NCBI GenBank assembly: GCA_023431385.1
Contig: JAEYWA010000212.1
Span: 1-26,693 of the forward strand
Length of the DNA: 26,693 nt
Source: Bacillota bacterium
GTDB taxonomy: Bacteria > Bacillota > Clostridia > Acetivibrionales > DSM-1351
Reading direction: 5' to 3'
Shown here: piece by piece, positions 6,431 through 15,087 of the stretch
Numbering within the stretch: position 1 is the first letter of the stretch
Layout of the letters: every line of letters starts with the position of its first letter
The notes under the pieces: generated by a model
What the model was told of the DNA's origin: nothing
The model's database searches: none
What the model saw: only the letters and a program-made list of their open reading frames with translations
Position numbers and translations under genes: made by a program

Positions 6431-6452
6431 AAGCCCAAAAGGGCTTAGGAGG
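6431..6452 (+). promoter_or_regulatory. Hairpin abutting the gp25 ribosome binding site
   Basis: AAGCCC (6431-6436) and GGGCTT (6441-6446) pair around an AAAA tetraloop. The last paired T is the base before the AGGAGG core (6447-6452) that serves the ATG at 6458. The hairpin could stack against the ribosome site and tune translation of the first baseplate wedge gene. Confidence 0.45.
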
Positions 6453-6457
6453 TTAAT

Positions 6458-6856
6458 ATGGAAGTTATAGATTTTTTGGGAAAAGGACTGAAATTCCCAT
6501 TGGTTGTTAAGAAAACAAAGATGCGTACTTCTGTAGGAGAGGAGTTAATAAAAGAATCAATTATGCTTATTCTGGGTACTGCCAGGGGTGAACGTGTAAT
6601 GCAGCCTGACTTCGGATGCAGACTTAATGAAATGGTATTCGCATCAAATGACCTGAATACGGCAACTCTGATTCAGACATATGTTGAAGAAGCACTTCTC
6701 AGTTGGGAGCCCAGGATTGAGGTACAATCCATTACGGCTAATATGAGTCGCCAGGAACCGGTTATAGAAATTAATATTGAGTATGTAATAAAGTCCAGTA
6801 ATAGTAAGTCAAACCTGGTTTATCCATTTTATCTTGAAAGTGTGGGAAAAGGTTGA
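6458..6856 (+). CDS. Baseplate wedge protein (gpW / gp25-like)
   Basis: A 132-residue protein of the GPW/gp25 family, a baseplate wedge component that also starts sheath assembly. The family pattern is plain: GKGLKFPLVVKKTKMRTSVG at the N-terminus, the helix GEELIKESIMLILGTARGER, VMQPDFGCRLNEMVFASND, then the hallmark EPR motif in LLSWEPRIEVQSI, and final strands EPVIEINIEYVI. Length is normal. AGGAGG lies five bases before the ATG, next to a small hairpin. It is the first gene after the structured stretch and leads the wedge block gp25-J-J-I. Confidence 0.93.
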   Translation: MEVIDFLGKGLKFPLVVKKTKMRTSVGEELIKESIMLILGTARGERVMQPDFGCRLNEMVFASNDLNTATLIQTYVEEALLSWEPRIEVQSITANMSRQEPVIEINIEYVIKSSNSKSNLVYPFYLESVGKG

Positions 6857-6942
6857 AAGAAATTTAAAAATGAATAAAGGAGGTACCGAGCCCATTCCAT
6901 TTCTATCATTATATTTTGTGTGAAATGCTGGGCATGGGCATA

Positions 6943-9900
6943 ATGATGACTAATAATTTACCTAAAATTGATCAGAGAAGCCGGGAGGATCTGGCTGATG
7001 AAATCAGGCGTCTGATGCTGTACCATTGCCCTGAATTTGAAAATATAGAAGAAATAAAATTGGACAAGCACGCAGATGCACTGATTAATATCTTTGCAAA
7101 TATGATGGAGCATGTAATTGGGGCACTAAATAAATCACCTGAAAAAAATTATACAGCCTTTATGAATTTGATCGGGGTAAGTCCCATTTCACCAAAGGTT
7201 GCCAAGGCGGCATTAGTATTCAAATTGAAGGAAGATTGGAATAAGGACGGCTTTATCCCGGCAGGTACAAAACTGTCGGCGCAGCCGGAAAACCAGGAAG
7301 AGGTTGTATTCGAGACTGAAAACGATCTTACTGTAATACGTCCGGGACTTGTCAGGGCCGCAGGAATATCACCTGATAAGGACAAATGGAGTGATTTCGA
7401 TTTCTTGCTTTCAGAAGAAGATACAGGAATGGAAGCAGAAATATTCAGTGGTGAAACCCCTATTGTACATCGCATTTACATTGGACATAAGGAACTTTTA
7501 AGTTTAAAAAATGCAGCTATAAAGTTGAATCTACAGTTAATTCAGAACCAAAAGACTGAAAAGAACAGTATGGTGAATAATGTACCGGATATAAAGTGGT
7601 TTTATTTTGATGATAAGGGTAATGCTGCTCCTTTACTTGTAGATACCGGACTTGAACAGTCTGTTTTTTCCAAGAGCGGAGAACTAGCTTTTGTAAAAAC
7701 TGAAGGGATTTCACTGAAAACAATAACGGGGTACGATAAAAGCAATACCATGCAAAGCTGGACTAATTATTGGATTTTTGCGGAATTAGAATCTTCTCTG
7801 GTAAATGCTGATTTAATGCCCGATGTTGAAACCATAAATATGGCTGTTGATATTTCAGAAGATAATCTGAGGCTGGAGTCAGCAGTATTTAACTACGCAC
7901 CTATAGACCTTACAAAGGATTTCCATCCCTTCGGAGAAAGGCCGTCCTATAATGATACTTTTTATATATCCTGCAGAGAAGCATTTTCAAAAGCAGATGC
8001 GACAATAACTCTTAATATTGCCCTATCGGAAGGACTGGAAGCTCCTAAAGCCTCCGGTGTTATTCTGGGATTGGAGTGTTGGAATGGAGTTAAGTGGACC
8101 GAATTCGGAAAAGTGGGAAATGTAAAAGATAAGGGTAATGTTTCACTGGACGAATCAGAGGCGTTTACCAAACAGGGAAAGCTTGTTTTCAGGTGTCCTA
8201 AAATCGAAGTTTATAACTTGAACGGTGAGGAGAACTACTGGATTCGTTTTAGAATAATCGGTGGAAACTATGGCACAGACGGCTCAGTAACCTATGGGCC
8301 CAAAACTGTAAAGATACAGAATGAAGATGTGAGTCTTTCTCAGGTAACAGTTACAAATGCCAGTTATCTGCCACCCTCTGTAAAAGAAATATTGATTAAT
8401 CTGGAGTATACATCACTATCGGTTCCACCAGAGCATGTAATAACTGAAAACAACTACCTGTTTATTGACAGGACTGAAGAGTGTTCCAAAGAAGGAAAAA
8501 CCTTTAAAATCTTTTCGGCCTGTTCTGATACAGACCCGGCTTTATATTTGGGCTTTGACAGAGATATAAGTAATTTGCCACTTTCGCTGTTTTTCCCCTT
8601 GACCGGTGATCAGGTCGGTCAGGCCGGAAATAATCCAGTAGTAGCATGGGAGTACTGGAACGGAAGAAAATGGCTCACCTTGAGTGTAAATGATGCTGTC
8701 AGAGATTTCACAAGAAGAGAAATACAGCAACTGGCAATACCTGTAGATATTGAAAAGACTGCTCTTTTTGGAACGGTACAGTATTGGATACGTGCAAGGC
8801 TTGAATACGGGGGTTTCAGTGTTTTACCAAGGGTCAATACAATTTATTCAAATGCAGTATGGGCTGCCAACGCTTCAACAGTGAAAGCTGAAATAATCGG
8901 TTCAAGTAATGGAGAACCCAGTCAGACCTTCCAGTTTTCCAGAACTCCGGTTTTATTCGGACAGGTGGTAAAAGTACGTGAAACCTTGGGACAAGGAGAT
9001 CCAATAGTATGGACCGAAGTACAGAGTTTTTCACTGTCGGGTTCAGAAAGTAGACATTACATGCTGGATTCGGGCAGCGGTATTATTACTTTTGGTGATG
9101 GTAAAAATGGTATGATTCCACCGGCTGGAAAGGAAAATATTACTTCGGACTACAGGTTCGGGGGCGGTGCACGAGGGAACGTAAGGGCAGATACAATTAA
9201 AAGAATGTGGGACAACTTTACTGAAATTGATTCAGTTTCAAATCCTTTTTCTGCTGACGGGGGCTTTGATCAGGAGGAAAACGAAGATGCAAAAATACGA
9301 GGACCACACACTTTAAAGAGTTGGGACAGGGGGATAACCTGTGAGGATGTTGAATGGCTGGTAAGAGAGGCTGCACCGCAGATTGCACTGGTTAAGTGTT
9401 TTCCTACCATGAACAGAGACCTGGATTTTACACCTGGAAAAGCAACTGTTATAGTAGTGCCCGAAATTACCGGATTGAAACCTGTACCCAGTCAGGAGAT
9501 GCTGAATGAAATTGACAAATACCTTTCTGAACGGATTGCGGCTGTTCTTAACACCTCTGATTATCCTCGTCTGGATGTAATTGGCCCCGACTATATACGA
9601 ATAGGTGTGGAGGCAACAGTAAAATATACTAATCCTGAATCTGGAAAAATAATTGAAGGACAGATTATGGATAATCTCCGGGAATTCTTAAACCCTCTTC
9701 ACGGTGGACAGGAAAAGACGGGCTGGACTCTGGGGAAGAATCTGTATATATCTGAAGTATGTACAGTGATAAAGAATACGTCAGGGGTTGACTATATCCC
9801 ACACATAAATATAAAAGCATCGGTTCAGTGTTATACTCTGAATTTAGAGCAACTGAAAGACGGGCCCTATAAGCCATCAATTCCCTATCCCACCTACAGT

Positions 9901-10551
9901 GCTGTCAAAAGCAGGGACAACAGGATCGTGTTTGCACTGGCTGAAAAGTTGGAACAAAACAAGCCTGTCAAGACTTTGCTGGTAAAGGGCTTCAGAGAAG
10001 GCCACAAAATAGATCTTAAATACAGGAACTATCCTGTGGAAAAGCTGGTTATCAAGTCTGTTGATGGAGATATACTTGAATGCACTACTGACAGTGGAGA
10101 CCCTTTAAGCTGTGATTATCCTGTAGGAAGTGACATTGAAACAGCCGTAACTCAGGATTTGAGTATACGCTCCTTTATACTAAATGAGATAAAGGCTGGA
10201 CAGGAAACATTCTTCATAAAAATGGCTGTACTGGAACCCCGTGATATTGTTTATTTAAGCCGAAATGACGAATATACGGATACTATTTCTTTAAAGATCG
10301 CCGAAATGATGTCAGGGGACGTTTTCCTTGAAGAGGACGAGCTGGTATTCAGTGGGGAGCACCTTATTAACAAAAGGCCTGACCTCCAATTTCCATACCT
10401 TTTAAACCGTGATACAAAAATAATTCATGATGTCAGCAATGCAACAGACAGCTGTCGTATACCTGAAATCCTTAAGGAGGATAGAGAATACCTAAAAAAG
10501 ATAAGTGATGTTGTAGGAACCAAAAATTGCGATTACTGCATAACTTCATAG
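6943..10551 (+). CDS. Large baseplate assembly protein (gpJ / gp6-like)
   Basis: A very large baseplate wedge protein of about 1202 residues, of the putative baseplate assembly type common in eCIS. The N-terminus LPKIDQRSREDLADEIRRL and EKNYTAFMNLIGV is the usual J entry helix bundle. The middle holds beta-rich insert domains with aromatic repeats (VAWEYWNGRKWLTLS). The Baseplate_J core includes FGDGKNGMIPPAGKENI, YRFGGGARGNVRADTI (about residue 740) and GGFDQEENEDAKIRGP. The last 230 residues, after about 969, form an extension without a recognised domain, ending in a CDYC pair. The start is uncertain: ATG 6943 and 6946 fit the family start, while TTG 6916 and ATG 6925 are also open. The good AAAGGAGG at about 6877-6884 is too far from all of them and lies inside a 17-codon upstream ORF. 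Confidence 0.88.
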   Translation: MMTNNLPKIDQRSREDLADEIRRLMLYHCPEFENIEEIKLDKHADALINIFANMMEHVIGALNKSPEKNYTAFMNLIGVSPISPKVAKAALVFKLKEDWNKDGFIPAGTKLSAQPENQEEVVFETENDLTVIRPGLVRAAGISPDKDKWSDFDFLLSEEDTGMEAEIFSGETPIVHRIYIGHKELLSLKNAAIKLNLQLIQNQKTEKNSMVNNVPDIKWFYFDDKGNAAPLLVDTGLEQSVFSKSGELAFVKTEGISLKTITGYDKSNTMQSWTNYWIFAELESSLVNADLMPDVETINMAVDISEDNLRLESAVFNYAPIDLTKDFHPFGERPSYNDTFYISCREAFSKADATITLNIALSEGLEAPKASGVILGLECWNGVKWTEFGKVGNVKDKGNVSLDESEAFTKQGKLVFRCPKIEVYNLNGEENYWIRFRIIGGNYGTDGSVTYGPKTVKIQNEDVSLSQVTVTNASYLPPSVKEILINLEYTSLSVPPEHVITENNYLFIDRTEECSKEGKTFKIFSACSDTDPALYLGFDRDISNLPLSLFFPLTGDQVGQAGNNPVVAWEYWNGRKWLTLSVNDAVRDFTRREIQQLAIPVDIEKTALFGTVQYWIRARLEYGGFSVLPRVNTIYSNAVWAANASTVKAEIIGSSNGEPSQTFQFSRTPVLFGQVVKVRETLGQGDPIVWTEVQSFSLSGSESRHYMLDSGSGIITFGDGKNGMIPPAGKENITSDYRFGGGARGNVRADTIKRMWDNFTEIDSVSNPFSADGGFDQEENEDAKIRGPHTLKSWDRGITCEDVEWLVREAAPQIALVKCFPTMNRDLDFTPGKATVIVVPEITGLKPVPSQEMLNEIDKYLSERIAAVLNTSDYPRLDVIGPDYIRIGVEATVKYTNPESGKIIEGQIMDNLREFLNPLHGGQEKTGWTLGKNLYISEVCTVIKNTSGVDYIPHINIKASVQCYTLNLEQLKDGPYKPSIPYPTYSAVKSRDNRIVFALAEKLEQNKPVKTLLVKGFREGHKIDLKYRNYPVEKLVIKSVDGDILECTTDSGDPLSCDYPVGSDIETAVTQDLSIRSFILNEIKAGQETFFIKMAVLEPRDIVYLSRNDEYTDTISLKIAEMMSGDVFLEEDELVFSGEHLINKRPDLQFPYLLNRDTKIIHDVSNATDSCRIPEILKEDREYLKKISDVVGTKNCDYCITS

Positions 10552-10617
10552 AATTCAAACGGTATATATAAAACTTGAATAATAGATAGCCATAAAAATA
10601 TGAAAGGAGGTAGAAAA

Positions 10618-11490
10618 ATGTCGTTGCCATTACAAAACCTGGACAATATTACTTTCGAGGAACTGGTTAAGGAAGCTAAATCCCTGATTCCTGTATACGC
10701 ACCCGAATGGACAAATCACAATCCTTCAGATCCCGGTATTACACTGATAGAATTGTTTGCCTGGCTGTGTGAAATGATCACTTACCGTATTGATCAGATT
10801 CCTGAAAAAAACTACATACACTTTCTTAATCTGCTGGGAATTAAACTTGAGGAAGGTGAGGAGCTTGCCTCCGGTATACGCCGGGGTGTTCAGCAGCTAT
10901 CCGAATGCACCAGAGCAGTCACTGTTGAAGATTATGAAATGTTAGCCTGCAAGGCATTGCTGGAGAAACCTGATATTATGAAAACTTTCCCTGATCTAGC
11001 TGTAAGAAGCATATGTCTTGCGAACAGGGATATGGAGAATAAAAAATCAGAGGAAACGGAACAGTTCGGACATGTATCGGTAATTCTGATTGTGTCGACA
11101 TCGAATCAAACCGATTTGATGAAAGAAACCTATGGGATAAAACAATACGTAAAGCAGTATCTTTCCGAAAGAAGGGTTATTACAAACCGCATTCACGTAG
11201 TAGATCCTGACTATCAGGAGATCAAAATAAATATGTCGGTATCGGCCAAGGATAAAAAACTGACTGACTTCATAAGAGGTGTAATAGAACAACATATAGA
11301 TCCAATACTGGGAGGAGAAGCAAAAAAAGGGTGGCCTCTTGGACGAAATCTCTATAAATCCGACTTATATTATCTTGTTGAGAGAATTCCCGGGGTTGAC
11401 CATGTCAAGTATATTGATTTACAGTCCGCGGAAGTTAAACCATACCAACTAATTAAGTTAAAAGAATTAAATATCGAGGTGGAACCATGA
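10618..11490 (+). CDS. Compact second baseplate J-like protein
   Basis: A 290-residue J-family wedge protein. It starts with the classic entry segment (LDNITFEELVKEAKSLIPVY, PEWTNHNPSDPGITLIELFA, YRIDQIPEKNYIHFLNLLGI). Near residue 85 it jumps directly to the part that in the large J protein lies after the core (VQQLSECTRAVTVEDYEMLA, VKQYLSERRVITNRIHVV, EIKINMSVSAK, GWPLGRNLYKSDLYYLVERI, PGVDHVKYIDL). The whole central beta-rich region of normal J proteins is missing. No stop, frame break or low-complexity scar marks the joint, so it looks like a stable compact form rather than a wreck. The ATG at 10618 follows AAAGGAGG; an ATG at 10600 would put the ribosome site inside the gene. Overlaps the next gene by four bases. 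Confidence 0.87.
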   Translation: MSLPLQNLDNITFEELVKEAKSLIPVYAPEWTNHNPSDPGITLIELFAWLCEMITYRIDQIPEKNYIHFLNLLGIKLEEGEELASGIRRGVQQLSECTRAVTVEDYEMLACKALLEKPDIMKTFPDLAVRSICLANRDMENKKSEETEQFGHVSVILIVSTSNQTDLMKETYGIKQYVKQYLSERRVITNRIHVVDPDYQEIKINMSVSAKDKKLTDFIRGVIEQHIDPILGGEAKKGWPLGRNLYKSDLYYLVERIPGVDHVKYIDLQSAEVKPYQLIKLKELNIEVEP

Positions 11491-12227
11491 GTCAGGAATA
11501 CAGCAAATATACTCAGTACCTTCCAAGAATATTTCAGAAGGGAAATACACAGGCGGATGAGGATTATTTTCTCGGAAGATTTCTTAAGGCGTTTGAACAG
11601 ATTCTGACCGGTGGAACAGATTATCAGGAGACTATGGGAATAGAGAGACTACTGGATAAATTCGACCAATATCTTGATCCGGCGCAGACTCCTCCGCAAT
11701 TTCTAGAGTGGCTGGCCGGATGGGTGGCTCTTGATCTTGAGAATACCGTAGAGTTTTACGGAAAACAAGACAAGGAAGAGAAAGACTCAGTACCAACTCA
11801 GCTCCTACCGCTGGAACAGGCACGCTCAACAATAAACAGGGATACTATAAGTGCCATTGTACAGCTATACAAGAAAAGAGGAACAACCAACGGTCTATTG
11901 GAATACCTTCAGCTTTATGCCGGAGATGAAACAACCATAACAATTAATGAGTTTCATGAAACTGCCAGAATCGGGGAATCCAGAGAAATTGGAAGTAATA
12001 CCATGGTTGGCGGCTCATCACCCTGTTTCTTTTCTGTTAACACAATTATTCCTGCCCACAACAGGAGCATACTGAACAGTAAAGTCGCATTGATGCGCAG
12101 GGTTATTGAGGCGGAGAAGCCATTCTATACAAATTACAGGCTTAATGTAAAAATACCTACAATGAAAATCGGAAGCAGCTCAAGAGTCGGAAAAGAGACA
12201 CTTATTGGCGGTATGAATGAAGATTAG
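11487..12227 (+). CDS. Tail protein I-like baseplate/fibre-linking protein
   Basis: A 246-residue protein of the phage tail protein I class, the wedge component that links J to the fibres. Diagnostic parts are YTQYLPRIFQKG at the start, FLGRFLKAFEQILTG, the segment GIERLLDKFDQYLDPAQTPP with FLEWLAGWVALDL, then TISAIVQLYKKRGTTNGLLE and YLQLYAGDET. The C-terminal third carries IGSNTMVGG and IGSSSRVGKETLIGG turns. It overlaps the compact J gene by four bases (ATGA) and directly precedes the first fibre gene, in line with a role in joining fibres to the baseplate. The ribosome site is GAGGTGG. Confidence 0.88.
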   Translation: MSQEYSKYTQYLPRIFQKGNTQADEDYFLGRFLKAFEQILTGGTDYQETMGIERLLDKFDQYLDPAQTPPQFLEWLAGWVALDLENTVEFYGKQDKEEKDSVPTQLLPLEQARSTINRDTISAIVQLYKKRGTTNGLLEYLQLYAGDETTITINEFHETARIGESREIGSNTMVGGSSPCFFSVNTIIPAHNRSILNSKVALMRRVIEAEKPFYTNYRLNVKIPTMKIGSSSRVGKETLIGGMNED

Positions 12228-12274
12228 GCTAAAAACTAAGTTTAAAACATTATGAATATCCGGAGGAAGTGGCA

Positions 12275-14824
12275 ATGGGTAAAGAATTAAAAAGAATGCG
12301 CTATTTTGACGGACTCCTATTGGACGCTGAAGACTATAAGCTTGATCAGGAATATCAGATGAGGCTTCAGCAGCTGCATAACCGGTATCTGCATACCTGG
12401 GGTATTGTAGCAGGTCTTGAGGTTGAGCCGTCGGTACAATATTTAAAAGTTGTTGTTAAAGAAGGAATTGCATTAAATCAGGTTCTTGGGAAGAACGACG
12501 AAAGTATAAGCCAGTATATTTTTATCCCTGACAATCACCCTGACAGTGTTATAGATATGTCCAATTGCAGTGCCGGTGACGATTACTATATATATTTAAG
12601 GTATGAGGAAGAGCTTACCGATAAGGATGACCTTGAAAAGGGTAAGGGTACCGAAATACATGTATATGAACGGGGACGAATAATAGTTGACAAAAAGAAG
12701 CCGGCAGACGAGAAGACTGACATTATACTTGCCAGGGTTCGTATAGGATGGCTTGACAACAAAAAATACCTGGGTAAGGACTGCATATATGATACCGATA
12801 AAGAAGGAAACCCACTCAGAAGATATGCGGGGCCTGCTGGTAGTGTTTTATCCCTGGAAAAAATCATTTTTAAAATAAATGAAGATGTAGCAGGGATGCC
12901 CTTTATTAGGGCATTAGACAGAGGGAAGGATGGCATCGGGCTTGAGGTTAATGCCCCAAAAACTAATTTTACCGGCTCGGTTAACGTTACAGGAGACCTG
13001 ATTGTAAACGGAAAACTTCAGAATGATGACGCTAAAGCTAATGAACTTATGGTTTCAAACTGCTTTGTTCAGGTTAACAGTAAGCCTGCCCAGGGAGAAT
13101 GGATACTTCAGGACGGTGGCCTTGAGGTGTACAGAGGTGAGACAGAGGAATTTCCTGATGCAAGGATTGTATGGTCGGAAGAAAGACGCCATTGGCAGGC
13201 CGGGTATGGTAAGGAGATATTCGATATTGCCTATGGACCTAAATGGGAGAGGCTTGTAAAGAATGACATCGTTGATGATCTCCACAAACATACTTATCTC
13301 AGCTATGACGGAGGAGAGGCTCTTAAAACCGATGCGTACGGAAATCTTTCAGTTGCCGGGAATCTATGCCTGAGCGATAAGACATTATTTTTAAGAGCTT
13401 CGGATAATACTGCTCATGGTTTGGGATGGTTCGGAAGCGGTAAGCAGTTTGCCGGGATTAATGTTGATGGTCCTGTTCTTTATGGACTTAAGGGTGGAAT
13501 CCTGGGGACTACCGAAGGTGGGCAAAAACCCATAATCTCCTGGAACAGCCAGGGCAATGTAGGTATAGACACTCAGAGTCCCAGCGATGATAAGCTTGAG
13601 GTTACCGGTACATTAAGAATATTAAGTCAGTCAAATCCCCTTAGATTTACGTCAGCCTGGTCAGGATTCCCTGATAATAATAAAAATTGTGCTGAGATAA
13701 GCAATGATACTAATTATCACAAGGCTCTTATGATAGTAGGAAACCAATCAGCCGGGCAGGGCAGAAAGGTTGCAATATGGGATAGATTGGATGTCAACGG
13801 CTTCCTGTACGTAAACGGAAATATGCAGCTTTCACAGGCTTTGACTCCAAGTGCCGGAAACGGTAGAAACGGAATTATATTTCCCAGTGATCCCGGAGGA
13901 GGCTCGGGTGATTCAGCATGGATAAAATATTATGCCAGAACCGGAGAAGCTTGTACTCTTGAACTAGGAACTTCAAATGATGCAAATGACAATATTGCTC
14001 TTATGGCATCAGGTAACGTAGGTATAGGAACACTGAATCCAAGTGACAAGCTGGATGTTAACGGCTGGATGCGTGTCCTGAGCGGATCAAATCCGTTGCG
14101 CTTTACCTCATCCTGGAGCGGTTTCCCGGATCAGGCCTTAAATCAGGCTGAGATTTGTAATGATACTTCACAATACAAGTCCTTAATGATTGTGGGTAAC
14201 AGATCAGGAGGAAGCCGGAAGGTTTCCATATGGGACAAGCTGGATGTAAACGGAAATCTGCAGGTAAACGGGGATATTCAGTCTGTCTGCGCCATTGTAC
14301 CCAGTGTGGGCCGCGGAGACAACAATGGAATTACCTTCCCCAAAAACTATAGCGGTGGCACTGGAGACGCAGCATGGATTAAATATTATTCTGATACCAG
14401 CCGCGGTGGCGGAGAGAACATGACTCTTGAAATAGGTATAGCAAATGACCCGGGTACTGGAGGATATTATGGTGGAGGAGACCGCATAAGGCTTTATGCT
14501 TCGGGAGGAGTATATGTTGACGGCTATTTCTACTATAGCTCCTCGCGTGAATTAAAGGAAAATATTAAGACTCTATCAACCAAAAAGGCAAAGGAAATTC
14601 TTGAGGGAATGAATCCGGTCAGCTTTAATTTCAAAGGAGATAATGAAAAGACAACATTGGGCTTTATAGCAGAGGAAATGCCGGATGCTGTAGCTGCAAA
14701 TGACCAGAAGGCCATAAGTCCAATGGAAATAATAACTGTGCTTACAAGTGTTGTAAAAGATCAAAAGAAAGTTATAGCAAAGCTACAGCAGGATATTGAA
14801 CAGATAGCATCGAGAAAAAAATAA
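12275..14824 (+). CDS. Tail fibre 1 with C-terminal S74-type chaperone/autoprotease
   Basis: An 849-residue fibre. Residues 1-200 are an anchor domain shared with the other two fibres (ELKRMRYFDGLLLDAEDY, HNRYLHTWGIVAGLEVEP, EIHVYERGRI, IILARVRIG). Near 290-345 there is one LEVYRG...W...W module with an HKH motif (His337, His339). Two copies of a roughly 150-residue unit follow, starting near 454 and 605 (NPLRFTSxWSGFPD, AEI.NDT, LMIVGN, LDVNG). The C-terminus, from SSSRELKENI, is an S74 chaperone: it trimerises the fibre and cuts itself off, with Ser756 and Lys761 at the catalytic spacing, ending in a coiled coil. GTG at 12269 is also open, but GGAGG at 12262-12266 favours ATG 12275. It probably binds the target cell surface; the ligand is unknown. 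Confidence 0.87.
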   Translation: MGKELKRMRYFDGLLLDAEDYKLDQEYQMRLQQLHNRYLHTWGIVAGLEVEPSVQYLKVVVKEGIALNQVLGKNDESISQYIFIPDNHPDSVIDMSNCSAGDDYYIYLRYEEELTDKDDLEKGKGTEIHVYERGRIIVDKKKPADEKTDIILARVRIGWLDNKKYLGKDCIYDTDKEGNPLRRYAGPAGSVLSLEKIIFKINEDVAGMPFIRALDRGKDGIGLEVNAPKTNFTGSVNVTGDLIVNGKLQNDDAKANELMVSNCFVQVNSKPAQGEWILQDGGLEVYRGETEEFPDARIVWSEERRHWQAGYGKEIFDIAYGPKWERLVKNDIVDDLHKHTYLSYDGGEALKTDAYGNLSVAGNLCLSDKTLFLRASDNTAHGLGWFGSGKQFAGINVDGPVLYGLKGGILGTTEGGQKPIISWNSQGNVGIDTQSPSDDKLEVTGTLRILSQSNPLRFTSAWSGFPDNNKNCAEISNDTNYHKALMIVGNQSAGQGRKVAIWDRLDVNGFLYVNGNMQLSQALTPSAGNGRNGIIFPSDPGGGSGDSAWIKYYARTGEACTLELGTSNDANDNIALMASGNVGIGTLNPSDKLDVNGWMRVLSGSNPLRFTSSWSGFPDQALNQAEICNDTSQYKSLMIVGNRSGGSRKVSIWDKLDVNGNLQVNGDIQSVCAIVPSVGRGDNNGITFPKNYSGGTGDAAWIKYYSDTSRGGGENMTLEIGIANDPGTGGYYGGGDRIRLYASGGVYVDGYFYYSSSRELKENIKTLSTKKAKEILEGMNPVSFNFKGDNEKTTLGFIAEEMPDAVAANDQKAISPMEIITVLTSVVKDQKKVIAKLQQDIEQIASRKK

Positions 14825-14844
14825 TGAAAATGGAGGGTTAAGGA

Positions 14845-15024
14845 ATGAAAGAACAATTAGAGTTAAAAATAAACGAATTGAAAGCCGAACTTGAGGCCGG
14901 ACAAAAGGTGATGGATGAACTGGAGATGCAGCGTTCAAATATTACTTATACGCTGCTTAGAATAAACGGAGCAATTCAGGTGCTGGAGGAATTGATACAA
15001 AAAGAAGAGGCCTCTGTTTCCTGA
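14845..15024 (+). CDS. Small coiled-coil protein paired with fibre 1
   Basis: A 59-residue, almost fully helical protein (MKEQLELKINELKAELEAGQ, LRINGAIQVLEELIQKEE) with heptad-like Leu/Ile spacing. GGAGGG lies eight bases before the ATG. It sits between fibres 1 and 2 and is clearly paralogous to the 58-residue protein at 17814-17990, which sits between fibres 2 and 3. I do not recognise a named family. Size, helicity and placement recall T4 gp57A, a small trimeric fibre-folding chaperone, but this is analogy only. It could equally be a fibre-neck clamp in the particle. Confidence 0.75.
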   Translation: MKEQLELKINELKAELEAGQKVMDELEMQRSNITYTLLRINGAIQVLEELIQKEEASVS

Positions 15025-15087
15025 TAAACGGTTTTAGCCTATGGAAATATGTTCGGCAGTATTTTGAGTATCCGGAGGAAGAGGCAA

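Larger units (their letters stand above)
6192..6457 (+). other. Gene-free, highly structured intergenic region (candidate structured RNA)
   Basis: No gene is visible in these 266 bases, but inverted repeats follow one another almost without a gap. They are CTATGT/ACATAG (6210-6225), a perfect 14-bp stem (6240-6281), a long interrupted stem (6294-6354), TCCTTTAT/ATAAAGGA plus CG/CG (6362-6390), the 12-base palindrome TTGTGGCCACAA (6409-6420), and AAGCCC/GGGCTT around an AAAA loop (6431-6446). The last one touches the ribosome site of the gp25 gene. The loop of the second stem (CTTCGC, AATACT) can also pair with GCGAAG/AGTATT at 6301-6310, so a pseudoknot is possible. No match to a riboswitch class I know. 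An attenuator, a processing region or a degenerate mobile repeat are all open. Confidence 0.6.

Noticed and set aside
54..12227. Interpretation as a prophage or a type VI secretion locus
   Set aside because: No capsid, terminase, portal, lysis or TssJLM membrane-complex genes appear; two gp19-like tubes, DUF6760, the CIS tube/LysM protein and paired J proteins fit eCIS better. A defective prophage or tailocin cannot be fully excluded without the upstream region.
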